From Hydractinia symbiolongicarpus (taxonomy: Eukaryota; Cnidaria; Hydrozoa; Anthoathecata; Hydractiniidae): a stretch of 64,000 bases of DNA. The notes below the pieces were generated by a model, which searched no databases, was not told the DNA's origin, and was given only the letters and a program-made list of their open reading frames with translations. The DNA lies in assembly GCF_029227915.1 (NCBI RefSeq), contig NC_079882.1, positions 19,356,501 to 19,420,500 on the forward strand, read 5' to 3'. The first letter of the stretch is position 1. The number at the start of each line of letters is the position of its first letter. Position numbers and translations under genes: made by a program. Positions 50,522-64,000 of this stretch are shown here, one piece after another.

Positions 50522-51217
50522 ATGGAAAAGGTTGCTAATGGTACCAAATCAGCATTTGATCAACATATAAAGGATAATGTTTCGGTGTTACAATCAAGAG
50601 CAGTGAATTTACTGCTGACAAAACTTCGTAATAAAGACACGAAGTGTAAAGAGTTCAACATATACGCCGATAGGTTGATGCGGTTGCTTGCAGAAGAAGC
50701 ACTTGCACGACTTCCATTTGTTCAGGAAGACACAGTAAATACGCCATGTGGTGTTGCAAAAGGTTTAGTTGATAACAGATCTCAAAAATTGTGTGTTGTA
50801 TCTATTCCTCGTTCTGGTGACATCTTGCAAGAAGCTGTTCGAAAAATTTGCCCTGGGGTTGGAATTGGAAAAATTCTTATCCAGCGTAATGAAGAGTCTG
50901 TTGACAAGAAACCAATTTTATACTACAAAAAACTGCCTAAACACATTGCTGAATGCTTTGTTATTTTGGTGGATCCTATGTTGGCTACTGCTGGGAGCTC
51001 AAAGCGTGCAATATCAGTTCTGTTAGAAGCTGGTGTAAAGGAGAACAACATTATGTTTGTTAATTTAATTTGTTGTCCAGAGGGGTTATATAACATGTTT
51101 GAAGAGTACCCAAGTGTGAAAGTGGTAACATGTTGTGTCGACGACCGTCTGGATGAAAATAAATTTATTGTTCCAGGATTGGGTGATTATGGGGACAGAT
51201 ACTATGAAACTCAATAA
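50522..51217 (+). CDS. UPRT: Uracil phosphoribosyltransferase homologue
   Basis: A 231-residue uninterrupted frame. The UPRT family converts uracil plus PRPP to UMP in pyrimidine salvage in the cytosol; animal members diverge and some may have lost activity. Seen: LLAEEALARLPF; VVSIPRSGDILQEAVR, where microbial enzymes have RAG; the well-conserved GKILIQRNEES; the PRPP-binding loop VILVDPMLATAGSSKRAI, where the usual form is ATGGS; and the C-terminal uracil-binding block IVPGLGDYGDRYYET. The core fold is complete. The RSG and TAGS changes at ligand-binding positions are worth noting. The first ATG in the frame follows an acceptor-like AG by 6 nt. NUDT21 follows on the same strand after 590 bp. 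Absence of introns in the coding region contrasts with the intron-rich genes nearby. Confidence 0.93.
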   Translation: MEKVANGTKSAFDQHIKDNVSVLQSRAVNLLLTKLRNKDTKCKEFNIYADRLMRLLAEEALARLPFVQEDTVNTPCGVAKGLVDNRSQKLCVVSIPRSGDILQEAVRKICPGVGIGKILIQRNEESVDKKPILYYKKLPKHIAECFVILVDPMLATAGSSKRAISVLLEAGVKENNIMFVNLICCPEGLYNMFEEYPSVKVVTCCVDDRLDENKFIVPGLGDYGDRYYETQ

Positions 51218-52470
<1,253 letters not shown>

Positions 52471-54127
52471 TGTTGTGTACTTGATGTTTTTGCTGCCCAG
52501 AATGACATGGACAAACAATTGAAAAGAAATTGTTCTACCAATACCAGATGATATTGTGACATTGCGATGTTTCATTTTTAACAGACTTACATCAGCTTTT
52601 TATTTTTATTATTTGAACTATCATTGGTTGTATGTGTTATACACCTCAAGTTAATACAATTTCATCTTATTCACAATTTACTTATGTTTTATTTATTTTT
52701 CTTGTTTTGTAACTTTAAAGAATCAGGATTGTGTGTTGTTCAAAGCAGGACATACTGCCTTATTGTTTGGCGACTATTTAAAATACTGACCACAATATAA
52801 GTTTTTCACAGTTTGCAGCATAATTAAATCTGAAATTCTTTAAATGTGAATATGTTGAGAACGAAAAGAGCTTTTTAAAGAATTTAAAAAGACTTGTTAG
52901 CTAGCTTTTTAAGCTCTATATTGTAAGTCCAACATCATTTTATACCTCGCGTTCCCTTCAACAGAAAATTATGCCCATATGACACTTGTTTCCTCTCTAC
53001 TTGCTCGTTAGGTTCTTGATTACCCTTTTAACTTGGTAGAAAGTTTAGTAGGACCTACATTTTTGTTTACGTTTTAGGCTCTGTATAGTCCAATACATTT
53101 TTTACTTTAGATTCCTTCCTTTAATGTCTCTCTTTGAAAGGTCAATTATCTTCATCTTAATAGCTTTAAACAAAGCGCACATGTCATGGATATATGAATA
53201 TTTTGCAAACGAAATTAAGTTCTTGAGAGTACCTTTTATTTCCTTTCGTCTTACAATTTGTGAAATTATGACATATGTCATGCTTGTCTTGATAAGAAGG
53301 TGGTTTTTGACTAGATTGTCATCAATTTCCTCATTTTTATCTTTGTTAGCAAGCAAACTAAACACAAGCACTGAATAAACTGTGTTTCTTTTATGAGATC
53401 ATGTTTCACTAAAACTACATGATTGGTTTTAATTACGTTAAATTCTATCAATATGAAGAAGTTTCAAAAGACAAGAAGATAACTGTAGCTATTAAATACT
53501 TACCCCTAATTAGATCTTCTCTTTATCTCCTTGTACTGCGTGAAAAAGAAAAATGAAAATATAAAAAGGTTGGGTAATTTTACAGCTACTATTTATCTAG
53601 GAATTCTATTGCTTTATATGATTTTAAGTGTTTAAATCATTTTTGATACTGTCAATACAACACAATTGTTTTCAAATAGAATTTGGTTCTGTGGATCCAA
53701 ATTATTTCTTTGGTTATTTTTTCTTTTTCTATTAAAAGGAGAAAATTGCCAAAATACATTCAACAGATATTTCTGCAAAAATTATTTCTGATGCCTACTT
53801 CATGTGAATGAGAAACTTGTATTCCACGCCAGCAAACTTGTGTTTCATATTGGCAATTTAAATATTTTAATGTGATTGTACACTCAAACATGAGTAACAG
53901 TTGAATTACGAGAGAAAAAAAGAACAAAACTTCTGTAAGTTCCAGTTACATGCAATTTTAAAAAAAAATTGTGTTTGCGATTTTTTTCTGTATAAACCCC
54001 AAACCATTGGTTTTTATTAAAATTGTGCTAATCATTATTTCTTTACATAAATAGATAAAAATTAGCATGAGCGAGCTAGAAATGTAAGCTATATGCATAC
54101 TATGTCAATCCACTGATAGAAATCAAC
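52471..54127. other. Spacer between NUDT21 and VPS13
   Basis: NUDT21 3' UTR and AT-rich spacer. A minus-strand frame around 53102-53371 has protein-like composition (IISQIVRRKEIKGTLKNLIS), but no splice or family support. Nothing firm was seen. Confidence 0.45.
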
Positions 54128-57100
54128 ATGGTATTTGAGAGCATAGTTGTGTCGATATTAAACAAATACATTGGCAAATACGTGAAAAATCTTGACACTA
54201 AAAATTTATCTATTGGTCTATGGTCAGGTATGTGATGATGTAATAAAAACCTTGAGTTTTAACACCCTTTGAAATTTTACAAAAATGTGAGTGTAGGTGG
54301 AGTAAGAAATGTGTATTGTCATGCTCTTGCTGTGTTACGTCTATATCTGACTTTAGGTGAAGCGACATTGTGTGATTTGGAGTTACGAGAGGAAGCATTG
54401 GTAAAAGATGTTTTTTATAATACTTCTGTCACAATGTAATGAAGTAATCATGATTTTCATAAAGCATATAAAACTATTTCTTACTCAAAATAAAACTGCT
54501 TATTTGTACCTTTTTTATTGGTGAGGTTTGTGCTGCCTGTGTGTTTTAGGTTTGAATCCTACAGTTAAAAGCTGATGTGTGCAATTTACACATGCTTCCA
54601 AAAACATGCTGGAAATTTTTTTGTTTTTACTGCTTCTCTTACTAAAAAGAAAGTATAAATGACTATACTTTTTGTCTGATAGCTGGAATATGATCTACCG
54701 GTAGAAGTAAATGCTGGTTATATTGGGAAATTATCCTTGAGTATTCCATGGTCATCCATATATGTGAATCCTGTCATCGTTCGTATTGAAGATGTTTACA
54801 TATTGACAGGTCCCCAAGCAGGTAACAATTGGTTTTTGATGGTTGTATTCCCAATATTTTAATTACAAAGTTTAAATTTGACCACATGTGGCAGAAAGCC
54901 AGCATTTTAAATTATGGCAGCATTTAACTTTCATGACATTCATGTTGCTATGCGCCTGTTCTAAACAGTGATAAAAAATTGTGCTATACTTGTGGCAGCT
55001 ACCATATGAAAATGCATGAATTAAAAAATTGTAAAGTTAACCATATCAACTAAGCTAAAATTTAAAAAATTTGTTAATAACTGTTGAAAACATCAAACAT
55101 AAGTTAATTTAATTTCCAGTTTAGTTTTTGTTTTCAAGCATCTTCAAAAAGTTAAATTACCAGGTCTACATATTTATTATTAAAGTATAGGTAAAGCAAA
55201 GTAAAACGAGCTTCCATCGCTAAAATTAAGATAAAGTGCTGTTATATTTTATTTAAAATTCTCTGCAGTTATCATAACGGCAGAAATAATAGCTGCCTTA
55301 CATTTATGTTAATTCAGTGGGCTGAAGTATTTTGTTCATTTAGTTGTGCTGCATGTATAAAATTTAGCAATTTGCTTGTTTTATTGTTCTAAATCATTCT
55401 TTTTATGTTTCGATGTGTGTAGATGCTATTGCATGCCTGTTCTAGTGTGAGGGACTTTATAAATAACAATTTTTTCTATTCAAACGATACCTGTTTCAGG
55501 ACTGAAAACCTGAAAATCAGATGAAGTGGCCTTGCAAAACTTATTGTTTGTTTTTCCCATTGACAAGGCTAGAACATCGATCATGTCTACGTCCAGGCTG
55601 TATTGCATTTCTCCAGGCCAAACAGTTTTGGCAACATCATCAGTGAGGTTTTTGAATTTCATATCGCGTTGAACGCTTCAAACCATCGTTTACGGGGTCG
55701 TCCTTTCGGGAATTTTCCAGGAACGTCAAATTCCAAAATTTTCTTTGGTCACCAATCATCGTCACACCTCAAAACATGCCGTACTATCAGAGTCCACTAT
55801 GTTTCAAGGCAAAACCTTAAATATTTATCATTTTTCGGAGAAAAACCTTGATATATGAATATTTTTTATTACAGAAAAACCATACAATGAAGAAAAAGAA
55901 CGCAAGTATTTAAATACCCTCAAGCAAAAACAACTTTATACAATTGCAAAAGGTGAAAGAAAACAACATCCACCAAAAGGTATGAAAGATGATCTTCAAA
56001 CACCGATAAATTTATTATTAACATGCTGTGTTTAAAATTCAATAAATTTATTTTACTGATATTAATTTGTGTTGCTCTTTAAAAAGTATGTATTCTTGTC
56101 GTTTGATGTTGCAGTTGAAGATGCAGATGCAAATGATACATTGACTGAAAAATTAACTGCGCAAATCATTAAAAATGTCCAGGTAACAGAGTCAAGCAGA
56201 TTAATACTTTTACTTCTAGTATATAGACTTCTTGTTTATTATTTTTATTCTGAGTTGTTAATTCTTTTAAACTCAGGTGTTTATTACAAGTATTCATGTG
56301 CGATATGAAGACAAGGTACTATGTTATTTTTTTTCATAGCTACAAATGTTGTAGTCTTAACATTGACTTTAAAGCAATAGCTTAATAATTGGTAAAACTG
56401 GAATAATACTTTGATATGTTCAGGTTATTAACCCATCATCTCCTTTGGCTGTTGGTGTTACTCTTCATAATATCACAGCACAGGTGAGGAATGTAGAGTA
56501 TTTAAAGAGGAAATTATTTCCTAAATGGAGGTGTTTCTTTTCCAAGTAGCCGATAAAAAGATTTTTTTCATGTGTTTTATTAGGATGGGGTTTAAATTAT
56601 AACAAAGTAACATAAATAAGTAATATAAATCCAGTGGTTAATTCAGTTGTATTTTATGTTTAATCCTGGTTTTCAGTTCATATTGTTATGAACTTTATGT
56701 ATTCTTTTCTTCTGGAATTCTCTTCCTTATATTTTTTCTCCCCTTATGGTAGCACAGGTTTGCTTTTAAATGTACTCAATTAAATGTTGTTTGCGTTACC
56801 ACCTGATAATTCTAGTTGTATTAAAAGGCATCCACAATCTCAAATTCTTAAGGCTTTTTTAGAAATTCATATGTATGTGATTCAGGCCCCATCAGCAAAA
56901 TATACTTTCAGCTAAAATAGGTGATGAAAATCAAACATTTCATTATTTGTATCTTTGGGAATACAAAATATAAAATTTGTATTTCATATTTTTGAAAAGA
57001 AGTTCACTTGGGTACTTTTCATGTTCTATTTTTGTTTTAATAACATTTAAATTTCCATTTTTTACTATGTCTCTTTTTTAAAATTTATTTGTACTTGAAG

Positions 57101-60100
57101 TTTACACCCAGTTTGCAGCAGGAAGTTTTAAATGCGGACAGAAACAACAACTTTATAACAGATCATATCATTTTACTGCTCACAAACAATGTATGGTGGA
57201 TGTAAGGAAAAGCATAGGCTTTTAAAAGCCTATGCATTTATTTTGTTTCATGGGTAGTCCATAATAATACCTGCAGCTGGTAGATTCATGCCATATACTG
57301 TATTGGAAATAAAAGATAACAAAAGAAAAAATATAAGAACACGTTTGTAATTGTTTTTGTAAAGATCAAGAATAAATATTTTACAACATATATTTTATAA
57401 TGTATATATACTTCAAATCTGCCCTGGAATTTCCTAATGAATTATCAAATATCATTTTCTAACCAGGGGCAGATTAGGTTAGGAAAATCTTGAAGGCATG
57501 TTTAAGGACAACAGCTTCTTTTCAAGAGTTTATATCAAATGCAAGTGATAGTAGTTTTTTAAACACTAAAGTGGATTTTTCATAATCACTAATCTATTAT
57601 AACTTTGCCTTTTTACAGTATTTTACGGTTTTATTGACTGTAGTCATTGGGGTGTACAAAACATATTTTCCCATAGACTACTGACTCAAATTGGTTGCCT
57701 GCTGTTGTTGATGCTTCAACAAGAAAGATTTTTAAGGTATGGATTATTATGCAATCAGAAAACATTTTTACTAGTTGCTATAATTTAACTTATTACTTCT
57801 TCATATCTTGCTTGCTTTACATTAAAACCAACTTTTTCATTCCTTTTTTACCGTAATTTTGTTAACAAATTTGTTATTAATTTTTAGCTTCTCAGAATGG
57901 AAAGTTTATCTTTGTACTGGAATGACAATGCTAAATTTTTAATAAATGGTTTGCCAAACTGGAAGGTGAGCCTGTTGAAGTTATATTACCATTTTGAAAC
58001 TTGTCATTTGAAACTTGTGCCAATGTTTTATTGCCTGAATTTTTTTCTGGTTTATGGTATGCATTACCGTTTTGGTTCTAGGGTATTTTTTTTTCTTATT
58101 TCAAAAGAAAACAATTTAAAACTAGCAGATTTGATTTTTTTTAGTTTATATATTGTTCATAAAACAGACATTATGTTTTCGAAACTAGTATGTAAAACTG
58201 ATAATAAATTTTCTTCACATTATGCATTTGTTATAATACCTACAACACATGGATTTTTAGTCTTTGATGCGAAGTCAGATCAGCCGATGTTCTTCTCATC
58301 AGCATAGTCATGATTTTAGTATGTATATCATTCTCCATTCGAAAAGTTTTTTTTTAATTTGTTTTTTTTTGAAGATAAAAATATGCGTTTTTATATCATT
58401 CTTCATTTTTCAGTTGTTTTCAATTTATTGTTATTTTTAATCTCTATAATAATCTACTGTTGGTTTTAGTTCTAAAACCCTTATCATTTACTGTGAAGGC
58501 AGTTGTGGATCAAGATGCAAAAGTCTTGATGGAACTTCCCAAGGTTTGCCATCAACTTTGTTTAACTTATTTGTTGTTTTTTTCAAAATTTTTTTGACAT
58601 ATCCAACGTTTTTGTTTTTTTCTAGTTCTTATTGGATATAATTTTGAAAGATTTGTCACTAGAATTATCAAAACTGCAGGTAAATTTCATTCTAGCATTA
58701 CTTGTCTTTAATTCTGTAACAATAGAAAAACAGAGTAGATGAATGGTTTATATCACAATCATTGCTATTTTAATAAGTACAATGTTTCCAGGGAATTGGT
58801 AAATCACCATACTTGTGCCTGCTTATACGCAATTTGAAGTATCTATCTATCAAAGAAAATGTATTATTAGTTTTTTTTAAAAAGATTGTTCTTGTTACTT
58901 GTAGCTTCAAATAATTAAAAAAGAATAACTTGTTTACATGTTTAAGCAAAAGATGTTAAAGAAAGTTAAATCTAACTTCTTTAAGTATGCCTTTTAAAAA
59001 AGCCATGTTTTTTTCTCAAAGTTCAAAAAGCACTGACTTATATGCTAACAAGCATCGATGTTGTAATAAGCACCAAGGGGTATCTGAATCTTTGAAGTCT
59101 TTGACGTTTAGTGCAACTTACTGTTCTAAGCCTAGGTACATTAACGAATAGTGAGTGAATTGATAATTTTTTTAGTAACTTTAAACAAACACAGTTGGAA
59201 TGGTTTTGTAAATGTAAAAAAGAAATTCACTAATCAAATTTCTGCATAATTTTTTTGCTTAAACTTACCTTAGTTTGAAGGAATTATAAACTTGGTTGAA
59301 TCATTCGAAATGATGTCTGTTAATCAAGAATACAGAAAATATAAACCTGTCGCAAGTGTAAAGGAAAATCCTAGGAAATGGTAGGCTTTAGTTCCTAATG
59401 TATACAAATTTAAATATAAATTTATTACCTGTAAATTTAATTTGTGTGCTATCATACAAAATGTAATTTTGAAAAGATGTTTTACAAGAATTCTCTTTTA
59501 ATAATGGCTTAATGAGTGCAAAAGAAGCAGTTTAAAATTGATTCCAATAATACTCATGCCTAATTTTTTGCTGATGTATACAAGAATAAATTTAAGTTAC
59601 ATGGTTTTTGAACCATTAAGTGATTTTGTGATTTGCTCACTATCTTTGCTATTAAGTATTGTTTATATATCTTGAAGGTGGAAATATGCATACACAAGCA
59701 TTGTTGAAACAAAGTACAGACCATGGACTTGGGAAAGAATTAAACAGCACAGGTTTTATCTTGTACTCTTTTGGATAGTTATCCAATGTTTTAATTTTTT
59801 CCCTTACAGTATTAATTGTGTATGCTTCTGTAAAACATTTTCTATATTTTATATTTCATGAGAAACTTCTGGGGTAATCAATTCATATTTATGATGTATA
59901 AAAATTGTTTTTCTCTTGCATTTTTTCACGAAAAATTCTTTCTTTATTGCATAAAGTTGCCTCAGTGTTTCTAGAGACCTTGATTGAAATTGGCAGTCAT
60001 TTTCAGGTTGTAAAAGTCATTTTATTATTCACTTCCTTGTTAACATATGGCTATCTTTCGCTATGTATTTTTCTTTGTACGTCTAGAGCTGATTACAAAC

Positions 60101-62749
60101 AGTATGTTGCATTATACAAAAAAATGTTGAAGTGTGAATATTTGGATGAGAAAAAGTCTTTAAGTGGTGTTAAAGAAAAAATTAAGGTATTGTATGCGAC
60201 TTGTTTTATGATTGAGATATTCTTGTTACTTGTAAATACAACATAGTATTGCGTTGATATAATTGTTTGAGTAAGACAACAAACTGAATCCAATGTAGTG
60301 TCTTTTTTTTACGCCATTCATAGTATTTAATTACTACAACTTAGATATTTTTGATAGTTTTATAACGAAAATACCGTAAATGACGGATTAAATGCCAGGC
60401 CCTTATTTTGCAGGGGCGGTTAATTCAGCAGGAGCACTTATTAATTCTTTTTCATGAAAGCAAATATTATAAACTTTATTCTTATAATTTTTACGAATAA
60501 AAAATAGAAAGATTAACAAAAAAGAAAGAAATACAATGGACAAGGACAAGAGAATTACAACAATTCTATTAGAGAAAAGTTTGAAAATCAAAAAAATATA
60601 TATCCACCTTAACATTTGATGAATCAAAATTAAAATTGTTGTTTATTGTACTGATCCAAATAAGCGCCCCCTTTTCTTGAAAGGCGCCATATTAAAACAG
60701 GGGTTGGTATTTACAAATCTTTCCCTAACCTCAAGGCACTTATTTGACAGGGGCGCTTATTGGGCATGGCACGCTTAATTTGTCATTTATGGTAGTTAAG
60801 CAATATTTAAGCTTCATAAGAAAACTTTTTAATCGTTTCTTAGTAAAAAATAGTGATGTTTAGGATTTATAAAAATGTTTTTTAATTGTTAACTTTGGAG
60901 AAGGTGTTTTGATTGTGTTAATAAAATATGATGATGTAAAACTTAATAAGGAAGTTTTTTAAGTGCTTTTTACAAAATTACAGAGCCGTTTAAATAGTGT
61001 AAGAAAGTTTTTTATTTCCTAATAAAATACAGCGATATAAAAACTGTAACAAAGTCTTCCAATGGTTTCTTAATAAACGTAGTGTGATGTCTAAGATTCA
61101 CAAGAAAGTGTTTTTGGGAACATAAAATAATTAAATACAGTGTAAAAATTTTTTGGTACAATGTATGAATTTTTTATACGCTTATTAAAAAGATCTCTAT
61201 GTTGTATTGAGAAATCTTTTATAATGGCCAAGAAATTAAAAGAATTTTAACTTTTTACTTGTTTTATACTTTAGAAACAAGAAAAAGAACTGAATGTTGC
61301 GAATATATTAATTGCACGTAAACAAGCTGAAAATGAGGTTAGTTTATTTAATAATTTACTGAGTTGGTAACTAGAACCTACTGTAGACATTTTGAACTGA
61401 TACTTACTTGTACTTCCAAGAAACAATTCTGAGAAATTCATTTTGTTATGTTATTGTTTTGTTTATTTTGTGTTATGGTGTTAAGACTAGTGGTTTTAGA
61501 TGGGATTTATAGGCGTTGGATCGGCATAATCATGAGATTCACAACATTTGCTTCTAAATAATTTTTTATGTTATTATTTTATATAATCTATAACTAGTTT
61601 GAGCTGGAAAAGGAGTCTGGAATTGAGCCAACTACTGAGGAAGAGACTGTAGGATGGTTGGAGTGGATTGGCATTACTGGAAGCTCGACTCATGTTGAAA
61701 AAAATGAAGATGAAGAATTAGAATTATCATCAGGTTTGTGTGTCTGTGTGTGGTGTGTGTTACATCTTGCCTGATTTAAAGTTAGAAATATTGTTATGCA
61801 GTTTTATAAAGTGAGGTGCACGCGTCTAATTTGCCAGAAATATATTACAGTCATTTTACTTTGTTTACATTACATGATCAAAATGACGCTACTTGATTTG
61901 CTAAAATAATTTTAACGGTTGACTCCAGAACAGGGCTACCCTTGATACAAAAAAAAAACAAATGTAACAAAGGTCCCTGTGTCTCGAAAAAAGTGCAAAA
62001 AGTGAAAAGGTAGTGTGTTAAAAGCAGATTTGAAAAAAAGAGAAAAGTCCAATTAAAGAAGTAGAAATACAAAAGTAAAGTTAGAAGCCACAAGAAGTTA
62101 CTTCAGAAGTTAAGAGTGGAGCTAGAAGTCGTAAAGTAAAGTTAGAAGTAAAAAATGAACTTTGAAAATGAACTAACATTGTTTTTGTTGCAATCTGATA
62201 CCATATTCATGTTATTAAAGAGCAGTTATTAAGAGGACTAGGTTTAAAGGACAGATGACTCAATAGTTAGAGTACACCATAAAATGTATTTGAGAAAAAT
62301 GCGCTAGTTTCCTGAACTGGATAAATATATTTATTTTTATATCCTTAGTATTGTTGTCAGTCAGTAGGACAGTTACTAGCATAAAAATATGTGAGCATTA
62401 AGATAAAATATGTTTTTTCTGAAATTATATTTTAATGTTTATAAGGCAAGTCTGCCCTTCTTTATTTAGGAGATGTATTTTCCCTAGCTGCTTTGTCTAC
62501 AGAAGAAAAAGAAGAGTTATACAAGGCTATAGGCTATGTTAATGACACATCGCACCCCATCTATTCAAAAACAGTAGGTCCTAAACATATCCTTTATTGG
62601 AGTCACTAGATAGTCTTTATAAGCGTAGCTATAGTTAGCCAAGACACTATGAATTTGTGTTATGTATTGTTCTATATTTAGTATATTCGATCCAAATTGT
62701 CATTACACCTGGATAACTGCTGCATAAGTTTAAAAGACATTTCAAACAA
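54128..62749 (+). CDS. VPS13: VPS13A/C-type bridge-like lipid transfer protein, N-terminal part (19 exons; continues past window)
   Basis: VPS13 proteins form long hydrophobic grooves that move phospholipids between membranes at contact sites. Exons: 54128-54227, 54357-54400, 54683-54821, 55875-55979, 56115-56182, 56277-56315, 56424-56483, 57677-57736, 57888-57965, 58261-58318, 58470-58543, 58626-58679, 59274-59380, 59678-59752, 60087-60186, 61275-61337, 61598-61733, 62470-62573, 62682-62749. They join in frame to 510 codons plus 2 nt. The chorein_N domain opens MVFESIVVSILNKYIGKYV and continues IPWSSIYVNPVIVRIEDVYI. Later landmarks match human VPS13A/C in order: TAQIIKNVQVFITSIHVRYE, HSHDFILKPLSFT, WWKYAYTSIVE with WTWERIKQHR, GWLEWIGITGSS, KEELYKAIGY. 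A versus C cannot be decided from this part. The remaining exons are outside the window, or lie beyond the retroelement debris at the right end. Confidence 0.92.
55575..55800 (-). pseudogene. Non-LTR retrotransposon relic (C-terminal RT tail) in a VPS13 intron
   Basis: On the minus strand one frame reads RHVLRCDDDWWPKKILEFDV then PGKFPKGRPRKRWFEAFNAI and a stop, with the same frame continuing briefly beyond. The order [RGH]HVLR...DD.W.KKILEF..PG...GRPRKRW matches the segment at the end of many non-LTR reverse transcriptases. Only this fragment is recognisable and it contains stops. Confidence 0.6.
60371..60795. repeat. MITE (about 425 bp) with inverted ends in a VPS13 intron
   Basis: The left end taccgtaaatgacggattaa is mirrored by ttaatttgtcatttatggta at the right, and gcaggggcg versus caggggcgctta lie inside. 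Words such as aagcgcccccttttcttg and aggcgccatatt also belong to it. The element lies between VPS13 exons 15 and 16 and has no coding potential. Confidence 0.75.
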
Positions 62750-62994
62750 GTTAGTTACTTTAAAACTGTGCTTAATTTTGCCAAGTTGTTGCTATCCTAT
62801 AGTGGATAAGTTTACAAGTAGCAGCTGTTGTTGGTGTTCTTATTGTCAAGTCCCCGTTTTAAGAATAAAAAATTGATTTAAAAACGCTTATACTAAAATC
62901 TACAAGATTTCCAAGCAGCTTTATTATAAGCAATGTTTGATGCAAATTAGTAGGGAAATTAAACTAAATTGCTTGTTAAACACGCACAGATATC

Positions 62995-63466
62995 ATGTTT
63001 GCTGTGTGCACATTAAGTGCAAATATGAAGACTCCAACACCTGAAGTTTACCGATTTGTGAAAGAAAGTCTATATATTTGCTTTCCTGCTTTAAGAAATC
63101 TAAAACAACTTAAACTGTACTGCTTAAGTGATGCATATATTGGCAATTTACCATCAGAAAAACGTAATGGTGGGTATGTCAAATTTTTGGTTGATGCAGA
63201 TAGGGCATTTCCTAGACAATGCCCTATTGAACACAATAAAAAAGTAGTAAGAAGTACATAGGTTGATGCATTGGGTGCTCGCTAGTTTTACCACATTTCC
63301 TCTTCTAGAAGCATTGCACCCAAAATGTACTCAGTCATCGGAGATTCAAATTCACGCATACACAGACAACAAGTCATTATTTTTAAGTGCACACTCTACA
63401 ACCATTGTAAAAGAAAAACACTTTTGTATTGATATGGCATTTACTATATTCAAGATAAGTGCGTAA
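62995..63466 (+). pseudogene. Retroelement fragment with RNase H-like motifs
   Basis: Two plus-strand frames separated by a stop near 63259-63261. The first contains QLKLYCLSDAYIGNLPSEKR, then GGYVKFLVDAD and a KKVVRST block; the second contains IQIHAYTDNKSLFLSAHSTT and VKEKHFCIDMA. The order SDA..N...GG...FL ... W/H..KK..RVV.ST ... YTDN.SL...HST ... EK...ID matches the RNase H-like C-terminal region of retroelement polyproteins common in invertebrate genomes. The reverse transcriptase itself is absent and the ORF is broken. Confidence 0.6.
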
Positions 63467-63548
63467 TGCAATCCTCAAAATAGTACTCAACTATAATAAG
63501 ATATATAATAAATTCCGCTGATCTAAATTCTTTATAAATAAAATATAA

Positions 63549-63920
63549 TTGATTGTGAACCGAGGCAATAATGTGATATTGTTTAACCCGTCCTACAACA
63601 AAAATGTTGTTACAGAGATTGGAAGATCTTTTCTGAAACTAATAAAGAAACACTTTACGAAAGAAAATAACCTCCGCAAAGTTTATAACAAGAACAACGT
63701 TAAATTTAGCTACAGTTGCACGGAAAATGTGAATTTCATCATCAATTCACACAATAGGAAAGTTTCTTCCAATTTAACAACTGATACACCAACATGCAAT
63801 TGCACGGAAACATGTCCCCCACAAGGAAATTGCAGAGTTCCATAAATCATCTACAAGTGCGTGCAAGATATGCTAAAGAGACGTGACTTGCTTGCAAAAT
63901 ATCTGGCAAAGTGCACATGG
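63549..63920 (+). pseudogene. Penelope-like retroelement fragment (post-RT Cys-rich segment)
   Basis: The frame reads NVILFNPSYNKNVVTEIGRS, FLKLIKKHF, NNVKFSYSCTENV, then CNCTETCPPQGNC, a stop at about 63843, and IIYKC in the same frame. The FNP.YNKNV / FL.LI.KHF / KVSYSC / CNC...CP..G.C / Y.C order is typical of the segment between reverse transcriptase and GIY-YIG endonuclease in Penelope-like elements; I know this from the family pattern. The copy is truncated, and the endonuclease is not seen before the window ends. Confidence 0.65.
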
Positions 63921-64000
63921 AACATAGCGAATGTTGACTTAATAAATAATAAATTTCCTAAATTTAATTTTAAATATTTGTACATTCAGCCATCCTTCTG

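Larger units (their letters stand above)
62750..64000. other. Right end of window: VPS13 intron carrying retroelement debris
   Basis: After the exon ending at 62749 no further VPS13 exon could be recognised. The segment is occupied mainly by two retroelement fragments (62995-63466 and 63549-63845). Confidence 0.5.

Noticed and set aside
53102-53371. Minus-strand frame with protein-like composition between NUDT21 and VPS13
   Set aside because: No homology I can recognise, and the opposite strand is also open over the same interval.
57897-58307. Long frame across VPS13 exons 9 and 10
   Set aside because: Only 57888-57965 and 58261-58318 (the latter in a different frame) are exonic; the frame between is intron read-through.

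Overview
This is a eukaryotic nuclear window: AT-rich, intron-dense, with GT-AG splice junctions and metazoan orthologues. No bacterial operon structure, CRISPR array, rRNA or tRNA gene was recognised. Several genes have a 3' splice-acceptor-like AG within about 5-10 nt of the start codon, and the mobile elements (THAP-domain transposons, Penelope-like fragments, many short MITEs) are of types common in cnidarians. I infer a cnidarian, most likely a hydrozoan, but the sequence alone does not name the species.

Layout. (1) 1-7122: no supported gene; repeats and probably the missing 5' end of the next gene. (2) 7123-22164 (+): PRPF40, the U1 snRNP-associated splicing factor with two WW and several FF domains, in 23 visible exons; one large intron carries a 2.7 kb DNA transposon (18.0-20.7 kb) with long inverted ends and a PIN/FEN1-like nuclease ORF broken by stops. 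(3) 22165-27210: mostly intergenic, with one plausible minus-strand terminal exon (24292-24507). (4) 27211-29717 (+): a PQ-loop (SLC66/MPDU1-like) membrane protein with two MITEs in its introns. (5) 31447-35051 (+): a TMX-like ER thioredoxin with an unusual CKEC active site, in 7 exons. (6) 35556-36580: a degenerate THAP-domain transposon. (7) 38919-39974 (+): DNAJC22, intronless coding region. (8) 41534-45669 (-): a 675-residue basic coiled-coil protein that I do not recognise. (9) 45.7-50.5 kb: gene-poor, with orphan exon-like segments, MITEs and a second THAP element that ends about 50 bp before UPRT. (10) 50522-51217 and 51808-52470 (+): UPRT and NUDT21 in tandem, both with uninterrupted coding regions. 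(11) 54128-62749 (+): the N-terminal 510 codons of a VPS13A/C lipid-transfer protein in 19 exons, running out of the window; its introns hold a non-LTR relic and a MITE. (12) 62990-64000: broken retroelement ORFs (RNase H-like and Penelope-like).

The host genes do not form one pathway. PRPF40 and NUDT21 act in pre-mRNA splicing and 3'-end formation, UPRT belongs to the pyrimidine-salvage family, and TMX-like, PQ-loop, DNAJC22 and VPS13 are membrane-system proteins. The most unusual material is the transposon in the PRPF40 intron and the two THAP elements with long inverted ends. Exon boundaries were read by eye from splice signals and frame continuity; they were not checked against transcripts.
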